A DNA stretch of 64,000 bases from CAYMGQ01 sp964390055 (GTDB taxonomy: Bacteria; Bacillota; Clostridia; Peptostreptococcales; Natronincolaceae). The stretch's first letter is position 1, and each line of letters begins with the position of its first letter. Both the position numbers and the translations under genes were made by a program. This document shows positions 29,126 through 38,481 of the stretch, one piece after another. Under the pieces are notes generated by a model. The model was not told the origin of the DNA. It did not search any database and worked only from the letters and a program-made list of their open reading frames with translations. Location: contig CAYMGQ010000007.1 of the NCBI GenBank assembly GCA_964390055.1, forward strand, positions 58,407 through 122,406, given 5' to 3'.

Positions 29126-30370
29126 GTGCAAAAAAATATTACTTTAGAGGAAGCACAAAGTCAATTGCTTGAATTGGTAAAAACTATGGGGGATGAAAAA
29201 GTTGGTATTGATGATGCCCTATCTAGGGTATTATTTACAGATATTAGAGCATTAGAAAACATTCCCCCCTTTGCCAGATCAGCTTTTGACGGCTACGCCT
29301 TTAGGGCCAAGGATATACAGTCTGCAACGGAAAATAAACCAGTGGAATTGAAAGTTTTAGAGGAAATACCTGCTGGTTATGCCCCAAGTAAAAAAGTAAT
29401 ACCCGGTACAGCAATTAAAGTTATGACTGGTGCTCCTATTCCTGAGGGCGCAGATGCAGTTAGCAAGTATGAACTTATAGAAAGAGATGGAGAAATTATT
29501 AAAATAGACTTTTCCTGTAATTCCGGTGCTAACATTATACCGCCAGGAGAGGATATTAAGGCAGGACAAAAGATAATAGCAGGGGGGACTCAAATAACAC
29601 CACCGATAATTGGTATCCTAGCATCGCTTGGTATTGAAAAAATACCGGTATACAAGGAGCCAACAATTGCTATTATTAGTACCGGCGATGAATTAATAGA
29701 AATTAACGAACCCCTTAGGCCCGCAAAAATACGTAATAGTAATCGATATAGCCTACAGGCATATATCAAGGATTTAGGCGGACAACCCATAGCAGTTGGA
29801 ACAGCAAAGGATAGACCTGAAGAAGTACAGGCCTATATTGAAAAGGCTTTAGCAAGAGCAGATATGGTGATTACAACAGGGGGGGCGTCAGTTGGAGACT
29901 ATGATGTTTTAGAGGATGCATTGGGCTTAATGGGGGCAGATATACTTTTTCATGGGATTGATATTAAGCCTGGCTCACCTACATTAGCAGCAAAGATGGG
30001 AGATAAACTCATCCTGTGTCTATCTGGGAACCCTGCCTCTGCAATGGTTGTATTTCAGCTATTGGGAACTCCCTTAATTAAGAAAATGACCGGGGCGTTA
30101 AATTACTTACCAGATGAGATAGAAGGTGTGTTAATGGATAATTTCCAAAAAAAGAGTCCCAAAAGAAGACTTTTGAGGGGTGCTTTATTTATAGATAAAG
30201 GGCAAATATCCATAAAACTTACCGGTATCCAGAAAAATACTGCTTTAAGTTCAATGATCGGATGCAATATTATAGCGGATGTGCCTGCAGGTTCTGAGGC
30301 ACTGAAAAAGGGACAGGTACTTAAAGCGTACTTGGTTGATGCGATAAAGGATCTTTCTATAGATTACTAA
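29126..30370 (+). CDS. moeA: Molybdopterin molybdenumtransferase MoeA
   Basis: Inserts molybdenum (or tungsten) into adenylylated molybdopterin. A longer frame from 29069 would start inside the leader terminator; the GTG at 29126, with GGGAGG 7 nt upstream, is the credible start (414 residues). MoeA domains in order: N-terminal LEEAQSQLLEL, the PFARSAFDGYAFRAKD signature, MTGAPIPEGADAV, then the MoaB-like domain with ISTGDELIE, TGGASVGDYD and LSGNPASAMV, and a C-terminal domain IV. First gene of a Mo-cofactor operon. Confidence 0.94.
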   Translation: MQKNITLEEAQSQLLELVKTMGDEKVGIDDALSRVLFTDIRALENIPPFARSAFDGYAFRAKDIQSATENKPVELKVLEEIPAGYAPSKKVIPGTAIKVMTGAPIPEGADAVSKYELIERDGEIIKIDFSCNSGANIIPPGEDIKAGQKIIAGGTQITPPIIGILASLGIEKIPVYKEPTIAIISTGDELIEINEPLRPAKIRNSNRYSLQAYIKDLGGQPIAVGTAKDRPEEVQAYIEKALARADMVITTGGASVGDYDVLEDALGLMGADILFHGIDIKPGSPTLAAKMGDKLILCLSGNPASAMVVFQLLGTPLIKKMTGALNYLPDEIEGVLMDNFQKKSPKRRLLRGALFIDKGQISIKLTGIQKNTALSSMIGCNIIADVPAGSEALKKGQVLKAYLVDAIKDLSIDY

Positions 30371-30395
30371 TTTAAAATAAATGGGGGAAGACAAA

Positions 30396-31415
30396 ATGGA
30401 GAAAATCAGAGTCGAAGAGGCAGTTGGTATGAAACTTTGTCATGATATAACTAAGGTGGTCCCTGGTGAATTTAAAGGAAGACTTTTTGCTAGAGGCCAT
30501 ATTATAAGGCCAGAGGATGTCGAAGAATTGAAAAGTATAGGTAAGGAATATATTTACGTTTGGGAGGAGCAAGAGGGAAAAATCCATGAAGATGAGGCTG
30601 CTATTAGAATTTCACAGGCTATGGCTGGGATAAATACAGTTCTTGATGACCCTAAGGAAGGAAAAGTTTTTGTAAGCTCAAAAATAAAAGGACTCTTCCG
30701 TATCAAGAGAGATTTACTTAAGAAAATTAATTCAATTGAGCAAATTACAGTACCCACAATACCTGATTACTACAGGGTTGGAAAGGGCCATAAACTGGCA
30801 GCCATTAGAGTTATCCCCCTTATTGTAGAGGAGGGAAAGGTTGAAAGCGTAGAGTCATATTGTTCAGAAGAAGGTCCTGTTTTTGAGGTAAAAGAATATA
30901 AAAATCTAAAAGTGGGGCTTATTATTACTGGTAATGAAGTTTACTATGGACGGGTCGAGGATAAATTTGCCGCCGTTCTGGAAGATAAAATGGCTTATTT
31001 TGGGGCGGAAATATTGGGAAAAACATTCTGTCCGGATAATTTAGAGAAAATAGAGGCAGCTATTAAAAAATATAAGGCAGGGGGAGCAGATCTAATTGTC
31101 TTATCAGGTGGTATGTCTGTTGATCCGGATGATTTAACCCCTGTTGCTATTAAAAACACTGCCACAGAGCTGGTAACCTATGGTGTACCAGCCCAACCTG
31201 GAAATATGTTTATGATGGCTTATTCTGATGATACACCAGTAATAGGTGTGCCTGGAGCGGCCATATATTATAAAACTACGGTTTTAGATATAGTTTTACC
31301 TAGAATTTTTGCTGGTGAGATTATGACCAAGGAGGATTTTGTAGGATTAGGTGAAGGGGGACTGTGTATTACATGTAGTGTTTGCACATATCCCAGATGT
31401 TATTTCGGTCAATAG
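30396..31415 (+). CDS. Molybdopterin-binding protein (MoeA/MoaB-like)
   Basis: Second molybdopterin-binding gene in the operon, probably in cofactor maturation or handling. The ATG at 30396 follows GGGGGAAG; an upstream ATG at 30381 has no ribosome site. 339 residues: an N-terminal region resembling the MoeA entry (RVEEAVGMKLCHDITKV), a linker, and a MoaB/CinA-type domain (LIITGNEVYYGRVED; VLSGGMSVDPDD; GVPGAAIYYKTT). Distinctive C-terminal tail CITCSVCTYPRCYFGQ with four Cys, suggestive of a metal site. It does not have the full MoeA domain set, so it is not a plain duplicate. Confidence 0.82.
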   Translation: MEKIRVEEAVGMKLCHDITKVVPGEFKGRLFARGHIIRPEDVEELKSIGKEYIYVWEEQEGKIHEDEAAIRISQAMAGINTVLDDPKEGKVFVSSKIKGLFRIKRDLLKKINSIEQITVPTIPDYYRVGKGHKLAAIRVIPLIVEEGKVESVESYCSEEGPVFEVKEYKNLKVGLIITGNEVYYGRVEDKFAAVLEDKMAYFGAEILGKTFCPDNLEKIEAAIKKYKAGGADLIVLSGGMSVDPDDLTPVAIKNTATELVTYGVPAQPGNMFMMAYSDDTPVIGVPGAAIYYKTTVLDIVLPRIFAGEIMTKEDFVGLGEGGLCITCSVCTYPRCYFGQ

Positions 31416-31475
31416 ACCTGATAATTTCAAATGGACAATCTTTTAAATTAAAATATAAAACAAGGAGGTATATAG

Positions 31476-31886
31476 GTGAATAAGATAAAAAGTAACAAGC
31501 CCTTACCATCAATTGACGAGTGGCTTAAAGAGGCAAAGGAGGCACCCGGAGCCTTGCAATCGGGAATGTATTTAATTCATAATGGGGTAGTAAGAGAGAC
31601 TCCTAGGGCCTTTGTAAGAGAGGGAATTGATGATGGAACAAAGGTGGAGGGAATGGAATTTAGCTATGATGAGGCAAAGGTTCAAGCAGCAATAGCAGAA
31701 ACATACAAAATGGAAGGCATTTTCCATATTAAAGTCTGGCTTAATGAGGGTTATTTAGAACTAGGGGATAGTGTTATGTATGTACTTATAGGTGGAGACA
31801 TTAGACCTAATGTAATAAATGCCTTGCAATCATTGGTTGCAAAAATTAAAAATGAGTGTGTTGTAGAAGTGGAAAAGACCGCATAG
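31476..31886 (+). CDS. moaE: Molybdopterin synthase catalytic subunit MoaE-like
   Basis: Would convert precursor Z/cPMP to molybdopterin using sulfur from MoaD. 136 residues. Recognisable MoaE features: GMYLIHNGVVRETPR near residue 28, a central VEGMEFSYDEAKVQ and the strand WLNEGYLELGDSVMYVLIGG. GTG start at 31476 with AAGGAGG upstream. Third gene of the operon and followed by a strong terminator. No moaA, moaC, moaD or moaB lies in this window. Confidence 0.82.
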   Translation: MNKIKSNKPLPSIDEWLKEAKEAPGALQSGMYLIHNGVVRETPRAFVREGIDDGTKVEGMEFSYDEAKVQAAIAETYKMEGIFHIKVWLNEGYLELGDSVMYVLIGGDIRPNVINALQSLVAKIKNECVVEVEKTA

Positions 31887-31901
31887 CTTAAGAATAACTC
31901 T

Positions 31902-31936
31902 AGGCTACCTATTTAAAAATAGGTAGCCTTTATTTA
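31902..31936 (+). terminator. Terminator of the moeA operon
   Basis: 12-bp perfect stem AGGCTACCTATT (31902-31913) / AATAGGTAGCCT (31918-31929), loop TAAA, T-rich tail. Confidence 0.88.
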
Positions 31937-32055
31937 TGTAATAGTAATTTTAATAGATTAGGTTAATGTTGGAAATAAGCAAATCAAGTTGTTTTTGTTA
32001 TGGTAATTTGATAAGATTTATATAAATAAACGCACTTAAGATAAGGGGGATTTAT

Positions 32056-34224
32056 ATGAAAGCAACTATTCGCGGCAATAAATTTGTTAAAGTACTGTTT
32101 CTATCAATCTTATTTATTGCAATTATTGCGAGCAATGTGTGGGCCACAATAAATCCGTGGGATGAGTACTCAAGCTTTATGCCATTGGAAATTCCCACTA
32201 ACGAAAGGCACCTGAGGGGGCTATGGATTTCAACTACCATTAATTTAGACTGGCCATCTAAGTCAACTAGTTTACTTGTAGATGACAATATTCGCATAGA
32301 TAAAAGCAAAGATGAATTTACAAGCATCTTAGATAAGGCAGTAGAAATGAATATGAATGCAGTCTTCTTGCAAGTTAGTCCAGAAGGGGATGCTTTCTAT
32401 CATTCCAATATTGTTCCATGGTCTCGCTATCTAACAGGGACATTTGGTAAGGATCCAGGTTTTGACCCACTGGCCTTTGCAATAGAAGAGGCTCATAAAA
32501 GAAACCTAGAATTTCATGCATGGATTAACCCCTATAGGGTATCTATGTATACTAACGAGGATACAATTAAATCCCTCAACATTGACAAAAGCGTGTTCAA
32601 GGAATATCCTAATTGGATTAGGACTGCAAAGTCTAGATTTGTGATAGATCCAGGAATTCCAGAGGCAAGAAAATGGGTGGTTGACCGGGTTATGGAAGTT
32701 GTAAACAGATATGATATAGATGGAATTCACTTTGATGACTATTTTTATTATGAGGATTATGTGGGACAATTGGAAGACCAAGAAACCTTTGAAAAATATA
32801 ATTATGGACAATTTAATAATCTGGGTGACTGGAGGAGAAACAATACTTATTTACTAGTTAAAGATCTCTCACAGAAAATACAGGCTAGTAAACCCTGGGT
32901 TAAATTTGGGGTTAGTCCAACTGGGGTTTGGGCCAATAAGAAGGATGGACATCCTACTGGATCAAATACCCGGGCAGGGCTACCTAACTACGATAGAAGT
33001 TTTGCAGACACCAAGAAGTGGGTTGAGGAGGAGATTATAGACTACATTGCACCTCAGATATATTTCAGTTTTACCAATCCTAGTGCCCCCTACGGGGAAG
33101 TTGCCAGTTGGTGGTCTAGGCTTATGAAAAACAAAAATGTCCATTTATATATAGGTCAGGCCTTATACAAGGCTAATGATGATGTGGACCAGGCCTTTAA
33201 TGACAATAATGGCAAAGATGAGTTTGAGAGACAATTAAAATTTAATATGGCCAAGGCAGATGTTATGGGCAGCATAATGTTTAGGGCTAGAAATTTGGAC
33301 GATATAAAGAAATCATCGGTTATTGATTTAATTAAAAATGATTTGTGGCCTTCCAAGGCTCTGATCCCCAGTATGCCATGGAAGGGGGGGAAGGCCCCAT
33401 CCAAGCCTTCATGGGCTAAAATAGAAGAAGTTGATAGGGGAGTTAAATTATCCTGGATGGATGGAGGCGGGAATACGGCCTATTATGGAATATATAGGAT
33501 AGATAAGAAGGGTAAAAAACTTGTTGCTACTATTAGAAAAGCTCCTAGTAGTATCCAGGAATTTATTGATGATAGTGTTAGTTCTAATCCACGGGAAATA
33601 GAATATCAGGTGATTGCCTTAGATAGGCTCCACAATGCCAGTGAGGCCCTGACACTTAGTCTTAATGGGTCTAGATACTTTCAAGATATTGGTAGGCAAT
33701 ACTTTTGGGCTGTTAAGGCTATTGATAACCTTCATAAAAAGGGGATCGTCAAGGGTGTCGGCAATGGTGATTTTTCGCCCGCTAGTAATGTAAGCCGTGC
33801 CGATTTTCTCATTATGGTTATGAAGTCATATGGTATTGAATTAGATGATCATATAAGGGATAATTTTGCAGATGCTGGCCATAGGTATTATTCCCAGTAC
33901 TTGGCTACAGCTAAAGGGCTTGGATTAGTAAGTGGGGTTGGGGATAATCTCTTTCTCCCCGAAGAAGCTATTTCAAGGCAGGATATGATGGTGATTCTCT
34001 ATAGTGTGCTGGAGAAACTACAAAGCCTACCAAGTAAATCAAGCGTCGAAAAAACATTTAATCAATATATGGATTGGGCCCATGTTGCGCCTTATGCTAT
34101 AGAAGCGGTAAAGCTTTTTGTTGAATCTGGAATCATCAAGGGCGATGGTGAAAATATAAGGCCTAGAGATTATACTTCCAGGGCGGAAACGGCACAGGTC
34201 TTGTATAAGTTATTAGAAAATTAA
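32056..34224 (+). CDS. Secreted glycosidase-like protein (DUF187/GHL10) with three SLH domains
   Basis: Likely a cell-surface enzyme acting on polysaccharide or peptidoglycan-linked polymer. 722 residues: signal peptide (cleavage after VWA, residue 30); a DUF187/glycosyl-hydrolase-like-10 barrel with RGLWISTTINLDWPSK, EFHAWINPYRVSM, DGIHFDDYFY and YIAPQIYFSF; a fibronectin-III-like linker (about 435-540); and three S-layer homology repeats (545-722) such as ISRQDMMVILYSV and TSRAETAQVLYKL. SLH repeats bind secondary cell-wall polymer and anchor it outside the cell. Own transcription unit with a terminator on each side. Confidence 0.9.
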   Translation: MKATIRGNKFVKVLFLSILFIAIIASNVWATINPWDEYSSFMPLEIPTNERHLRGLWISTTINLDWPSKSTSLLVDDNIRIDKSKDEFTSILDKAVEMNMNAVFLQVSPEGDAFYHSNIVPWSRYLTGTFGKDPGFDPLAFAIEEAHKRNLEFHAWINPYRVSMYTNEDTIKSLNIDKSVFKEYPNWIRTAKSRFVIDPGIPEARKWVVDRVMEVVNRYDIDGIHFDDYFYYEDYVGQLEDQETFEKYNYGQFNNLGDWRRNNTYLLVKDLSQKIQASKPWVKFGVSPTGVWANKKDGHPTGSNTRAGLPNYDRSFADTKKWVEEEIIDYIAPQIYFSFTNPSAPYGEVASWWSRLMKNKNVHLYIGQALYKANDDVDQAFNDNNGKDEFERQLKFNMAKADVMGSIMFRARNLDDIKKSSVIDLIKNDLWPSKALIPSMPWKGGKAPSKPSWAKIEEVDRGVKLSWMDGGGNTAYYGIYRIDKKGKKLVATIRKAPSSIQEFIDDSVSSNPREIEYQVIALDRLHNASEALTLSLNGSRYFQDIGRQYFWAVKAIDNLHKKGIVKGVGNGDFSPASNVSRADFLIMVMKSYGIELDDHIRDNFADAGHRYYSQYLATAKGLGLVSGVGDNLFLPEEAISRQDMMVILYSVLEKLQSLPSKSSVEKTFNQYMDWAHVAPYAIEAVKLFVESGIIKGDGENIRPRDYTSRAETAQVLYKLLEN

Positions 34225-34267
34225 GTTCTAATGTAGTGAGTATTTGCAAAAACAATTATAGTATGAG

Positions 34268-34300
34268 AGACTACCCAATTTTAATATTTGGGTAGTCTTT
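34268..34300 (+). terminator. Terminator of the SLH gene
   Basis: 11-bp stem AGACTACCCAA (34268-34278) / TTGGGTAGTCT (34288-34298), nine-base loop, then T. Confidence 0.85.
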
Positions 34301-34716
34301 CAAATTAGGTTATCTACAATAAAGACAAATATTTATAATTTGGTGATTAAATATACATACAGGGGGGTGTATACATATTTAAGCAGTATACCTATTGTTT
34401 TAGGGTAAATTTCATTTTAATTTTCAATTAGTTATTTTTTAAAAATAGAATGTTAAAGTTATTAATTTATATAGTTTGAAAAGTTAGATGCCCCCAATTA
34501 TGGAAGATAAATGAATATCGTTGAAGAATTTAAAAAGAAAGGGCCTATGTTATTCCAATGACTAGACAATTTAAAGAAAAAGATTCCAATTTAATTGTAA
34601 ACAAAACAACGAACATCTATATATTTTAAAATAATTACAAAACAAATCCATTTTCTTTATGATATAATAATGGAAATGTTTGTCGACTTATAATTATACA
34701 TGAGAGGGAGATAAAA
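34301..34716 (+). other. Long gene-free region with operator-like element
   Basis: About 415 bases without a convincing gene. It holds a weak promoter pair (TTATCT 34310-34315, 18 nt, TATAAT 34334-34339), the G6 palindrome listed next, a 16-codon ORF at 34511-34561 without ribosome site, and an extended -10 (TGA-TATAAT, 34660-34668) that probably drives the downstream gene. Confidence 0.45.
34357..34372. promoter_or_regulatory. RcnR/CsoR-type operator candidate (ATACA-G6-TGTAT)
   Basis: ATACA, GGGGGG, TGTAT: AT-rich inverted arms around a run of six G. This is the layout of type-2 CsoR/RcnR-family operators (TACT-G6-AGTA). Flanks extend the symmetry imperfectly to 34349-34380. It lies about 18 nt after a TATAAT at 34334. 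Confidence 0.45.
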
Positions 34717-35742
34717 TTGTACGAATATGAGTTAACAAAAGCGGCAAAATGCTTGGTAGAAGATATGTTCCAATTAAAAGAAGGTGAAACCTTTATTATT
34801 ACCGCTGATACTGAATCAGACAGGAGGGTGGTGGATGCAACAGCAGCTTGTGCCCATGCTGTTGGTGCCAAACCAATGGTTATTTGGTTACCGGCACCCT
34901 TGGGTGTAGGGAAGGCTGCGGACCCAATGTTACCTGTGGAAGCATTGACAGGGGCCTTATGCAAGGCTGATGCATGGGTAGAGTTCAATAATCAATGGCT
35001 ATTATATTCGACACCCTTCGAGATCGCAACAGAAAAAAATAAACAATTACGTTATATATGCCTAGTAGGAATGAACACTGACATGATGGTAAGAACCATT
35101 GGGAGGGTAAATCAAGCCGCCCTATCAGAATTTTTGAAAGCGGTAACCAAGGCGACTAGCGAGTGTAAGACAATGAAAATACAAACGCCTGGGGGCACTA
35201 ACCTAAGCTTTGAAATGGAGGCAAAATATCCAGTTGTTTGTGATGACGGGGATGCCTCAAGACCTGGCATCCATATGTTAGGTGGGCAAATTAGTGTGTT
35301 TCCGAAATTTGAAACAATCAAAGGAAAACTTGTCTTTGATGGTTCACTTTCGCCTCCTTGTGGTCTTTTGCAGGAAGCTGTTACCATGGAGGTTAGGGAG
35401 GGAAGGATAGAAAGTATATCCGGAGGAAGACAGGCTACTGAATTTGAAGAATGGCTTAAGAGCTTTGATGATCCAAACATGTTTAGGTTGGCACATTGTA
35501 GCTATGGTTTAAATCCTGGTGCAAAGCTGACTGGTGATATCTTGGAAGATGAAAGAGTATGGGGATGTATGGAATGGGGTCTTGGCTATGTTAGCCCAAT
35601 AGATGCCCCACCAGGGATCGATGCTAAATCCCATACAGATGGCATATGCTTGAATGCTAGCGTATGGTTAGATGATAGGCTAATTATAGAGAAAGGCGAG
35701 ATTGTTGATAGCCAATTAAAAAAACTGGCATCAAAATTGTAG
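34717..35742 (+). CDS. M29-type aminopeptidase-like / NicX-like protein
   Basis: Member of the superfamily that includes leucyl aminopeptidase of the thermophilic M29 type and 2,5-dihydroxypyridine dioxygenase (NicX). 341 residues. Recognisable parts: LVEDMFQLKEGETFIITAD near the start and a C-terminal half with GLNPGAKLTGDILEDERVWG and GICLNASVWLDDRLIIEKGEI, where M29 enzymes place metal ligands (Glu/His, here EWGLGY and AKSHTDG). TTG start at 34717, GAGAGGGAG upstream. It opens a run of co-directional genes encoding a peptide-type ABC importer, so a role in processing the imported compound is inferred. Confidence 0.7.
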   Translation: MYEYELTKAAKCLVEDMFQLKEGETFIITADTESDRRVVDATAACAHAVGAKPMVIWLPAPLGVGKAADPMLPVEALTGALCKADAWVEFNNQWLLYSTPFEIATEKNKQLRYICLVGMNTDMMVRTIGRVNQAALSEFLKAVTKATSECKTMKIQTPGGTNLSFEMEAKYPVVCDDGDASRPGIHMLGGQISVFPKFETIKGKLVFDGSLSPPCGLLQEAVTMEVREGRIESISGGRQATEFEEWLKSFDDPNMFRLAHCSYGLNPGAKLTGDILEDERVWGCMEWGLGYVSPIDAPPGIDAKSHTDGICLNASVWLDDRLIIEKGEIVDSQLKKLASKL

Positions 35743-35766
35743 TAGAATTTGGGGGGAGGAAGTAAA

Positions 35767-37356
35767 ATGAAATTTTCAAGGTTAACAAAGATTTTACTGG
35801 TATCTATTTTGCTTATGGCCCTATTAGTTGGCTGTGGGCAAAAGGGAGGAGATGCTGGTGGGGGAGCTGGCTCGTCCCAACCAAAAATTGCTTACTATGC
35901 ATATAATACAGAGCCATATATTGACTTAGATCCAAGTGTTGAATATTCCAACGGTATAGTTACCCTGCATAATTTATATGAAACTCTGACCCGATATAAT
36001 GATAAGACACAAAAAGTTGAACCATTGTTAGCCGAAAGCTGGAAATCTAGCGATGATGGTATGGAATGGACTTTTAAACTAGTGGAGGGCATTAAGTTCC
36101 ATGACGGTAGCACTTTAAATGCCCAAGCGGTGAAAAAGTCAATTGATAGAACAATGGAAATGAATATGGGTGCTGCATATATATGGGATTCAGTAAAGGA
36201 AATTAATGTTATAGATGAATATACAGTTGAATTTATATTGGATTATTCATCCCCAATTGATTTGATAGCTAGTGCTGCTTATGCATCCTTTATTATGTCA
36301 CCCGAGGCGGCCGAAAAAGATAGTGCTTGGTTTAATGAAGGAAATGCTGCTGGTACGGGGCCTTATACCTTGCAAAAAGTTACACCAGGAGAGGAAGTTA
36401 TTCTAGCTAAATTTGATGATTATTGGAAGGGTTGGGAGGACAACCAGTATGAGAGAGTTGTTATTAAAAAGGTTGTAGAAAGTACCTCATGCCGACAGTT
36501 GGTTGAGAAGGGCGAGGCACAAGTAACATCGAATTTATCTACCACAGACATTAATGCCTTAAGAGGGGACGCTAATGTGGATATTATAGATGGGGCCTCA
36601 TGGAAAAATGTTATTGGCTTTTTCAATATTGAGAAAGCACCTTTAGATAATGCAGATTTTAGAAGGGCCCTGAGCTATGCTTATCCCTATGAGGAAGTAG
36701 TAACTAATGTTAGGGAAAACCAGGCTATCCAATCCTTTGGTATTGTTCCAGTAGGTCTATGGGGTCACGATGAAAGTCTTCATCAATATAGTTTTGACCT
36801 AGATAAGGCACAGGAATATATTGATAAGTCCGGGGTTGATGCATCTGATTTAAAACTCGAATTAACTTTTACCAGTGGTGATGAGGGGCATAGAAATGCA
36901 GCTCAATTGTATCAGGTGAACCTTAAAAAACTGGGTATAGACCTAGAAATAAGGGAAATGAATTGGGATAACGTATGGGAAAGGTCTAAAAATCCTGATC
37001 CCCAGGATAGACAGGATATTTTAGTAATGTATTGGTGGCCAGATTTTCCAAGTCCTATTAGTTGGCTACAAAGCTTGATACACTCAGAGGATGAAATATC
37101 ATTTAACCTATCTTATATTAATGATAGTGAATTAGATAAAAAGATTGAAGAAGGAGATAGGCTGTCAGCTACAGACCGTGAAAAATCCGAAGAATTATTT
37201 AGGGAAGTACAAGATGAGGTTATAAACAAAGCCTATCAAATATTTATGTATGATGATAAAACAATTTGGGCTACCTCAAAGGAATTCAAAGGTTTCGAAC
37301 CTAATCCTTCTTACGAGGGTGTAGTCTTCTTCTATGATACTTACTATGAAGAATAA
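35767..37356 (+). CDS. ABC transporter substrate-binding lipoprotein, family 5 (peptide/nickel type)
   Basis: Extracellular receptor of the oligopeptide/nickel class. The frame opens at 35749, but GGGGGGAGGAAG serves the ATG at 35767 (529 residues). Lipoprotein signal with ALLVGC (lipid Cys 23). Family-5 motifs: LYETLTRYNDKTQKVEPLLAESW and WTFKLVEGIKFHDGSTLNAQAVKKS, then GTGPYTLQKVTPGEEV. The gene is followed by a hairpin terminator and then the two permeases and fused ATPase. Ligand cannot be read from sequence; peptide, amino-acid derivative or nickel are possible. Confidence 0.9.
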   Translation: MKFSRLTKILLVSILLMALLVGCGQKGGDAGGGAGSSQPKIAYYAYNTEPYIDLDPSVEYSNGIVTLHNLYETLTRYNDKTQKVEPLLAESWKSSDDGMEWTFKLVEGIKFHDGSTLNAQAVKKSIDRTMEMNMGAAYIWDSVKEINVIDEYTVEFILDYSSPIDLIASAAYASFIMSPEAAEKDSAWFNEGNAAGTGPYTLQKVTPGEEVILAKFDDYWKGWEDNQYERVVIKKVVESTSCRQLVEKGEAQVTSNLSTTDINALRGDANVDIIDGASWKNVIGFFNIEKAPLDNADFRRALSYAYPYEEVVTNVRENQAIQSFGIVPVGLWGHDESLHQYSFDLDKAQEYIDKSGVDASDLKLELTFTSGDEGHRNAAQLYQVNLKKLGIDLEIREMNWDNVWERSKNPDPQDRQDILVMYWWPDFPSPISWLQSLIHSEDEISFNLSYINDSELDKKIEEGDRLSATDREKSEELFREVQDEVINKAYQIFMYDDKTIWATSKEFKGFEPNPSYEGVVFFYDTYYEE

Positions 37357-37366
37357 GAATATATAA

Positions 37367-37400
37367 ACATAAGGCTAATAATTTAGCCTTATGTCTTTTA
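37367..37400 (+). terminator. Terminator/attenuator between binding protein and permease genes
   Basis: Perfect 10-bp stem ACATAAGGCT (37367-37376) / AGCCTTATGT (37385-37394), loop AATAATTT, then CTTTTA. Likely keeps the binding protein in excess. Confidence 0.8.
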
Positions 37401-37455
37401 CATTTCAGATTCAACGGTATGGTATAAATAATATAAAGGGGGGAGGAATTATATT

Positions 37456-38466
37456 ATGGGAGCGTATATTAGGAAAAGATTATTTTTAGGACTAATCGTA
37501 TTATTTGGAGTTGTAACTATAACTTTTACAATTACCAGAATAATTCCCTCTGAACCAGCTGCCAAATGGGTAGGGCCAAGGGCTACCCAGGAACAGATAA
37601 AACAGGCAGAAATAGAGTTGGGACTTGATAAACCCTTGATAGTCCAGTATGGTAGATATCTACAGAGTCTTGCAAAGGGTGATTTAGGCTATTCCTTGCG
37701 TACACATCAACCAGTGACAAGGGAATTAGCTGGGTTTATACCAGCAACATTAGAATTAGTATTGCTATCCTTTATATTAGCAATAACCCTTGGAATACCC
37801 CTGGGTATATATTCAGCCAAGAAAAAAGACAAATTATTAGATCACGTCAGCCGGTTGTTTTCTATTGGTTCAGTATCTTTGCCAACTTTTTGGGTGGCCT
37901 TATTTTTACAATTGATTTTTTATAATTATTTGGGAATTTTGCCACTAGGCGGTCGAATCAGCACTCAAATGGCGGTTATGTATGATATTCCAAATATTAC
38001 TGGTATGCTTCTTTTTGATAGTTTAATAACTGGGCAGTGGATGATTTTTAAGGATGCTTTATTGCATATATTATTACCCTGTATCACTATAGCTTTATAT
38101 CCTATAGGATTGGTAGCCAGAATGACTCGATCGGCCCTTTTAGAGATTCTAAATGAGGATTATATTGTTGCGGCCCGTTCCTATGGATTGAGGGAAAACA
38201 AGATATTATGGAGCTATGCCCTTAAAAACACCTTGGGACCAACAGCTATAGTGGTTACCTTATCCTTGGGATATACCTTGGTAAATACCTTTTTGGTTGA
38301 GGCAATTTATAGCTGGCCGGGCCTTGGGAACTATGTTGCAACAGCTGTAATTACTATGGATTATCCAGCAATAATGGGGGCAACAATTTTTTCCGCTGCC
38401 TGCTACATAGTTTTAAATATTGTAGCTGATATTATTATTGCATTGGATCCAAGGATAAGAATATAA
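37456..38466 (+). CDS. Peptide-type ABC transporter permease 1 (DppB-like)
   Basis: First membrane subunit of the importer. 336 residues, about six membrane helices. N-terminal RKRLFLGLIVLFGVVTITF and the EAA-type ATPase-coupling loop in NEDYIVAARSYGLRENKI near residue 235, followed by the conserved VEAIYSWPGLGNYVATAV. GGGGGGAGG precedes the ATG. 15 nt separate it from the next permease. Confidence 0.92.
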   Translation: MGAYIRKRLFLGLIVLFGVVTITFTITRIIPSEPAAKWVGPRATQEQIKQAEIELGLDKPLIVQYGRYLQSLAKGDLGYSLRTHQPVTRELAGFIPATLELVLLSFILAITLGIPLGIYSAKKKDKLLDHVSRLFSIGSVSLPTFWVALFLQLIFYNYLGILPLGGRISTQMAVMYDIPNITGMLLFDSLITGQWMIFKDALLHILLPCITIALYPIGLVARMTRSALLEILNEDYIVAARSYGLRENKILWSYALKNTLGPTAIVVTLSLGYTLVNTFLVEAIYSWPGLGNYVATAVITMDYPAIMGATIFSAACYIVLNIVADIIIALDPRIRI

Positions 38467-38481
38467 GAAGGGAGGATTAGA

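Noticed and set aside
34511..34561. 16-codon ORF starting MNIVEEFKKKG
   Set aside because: No ribosome site, no partner and too short to judge.
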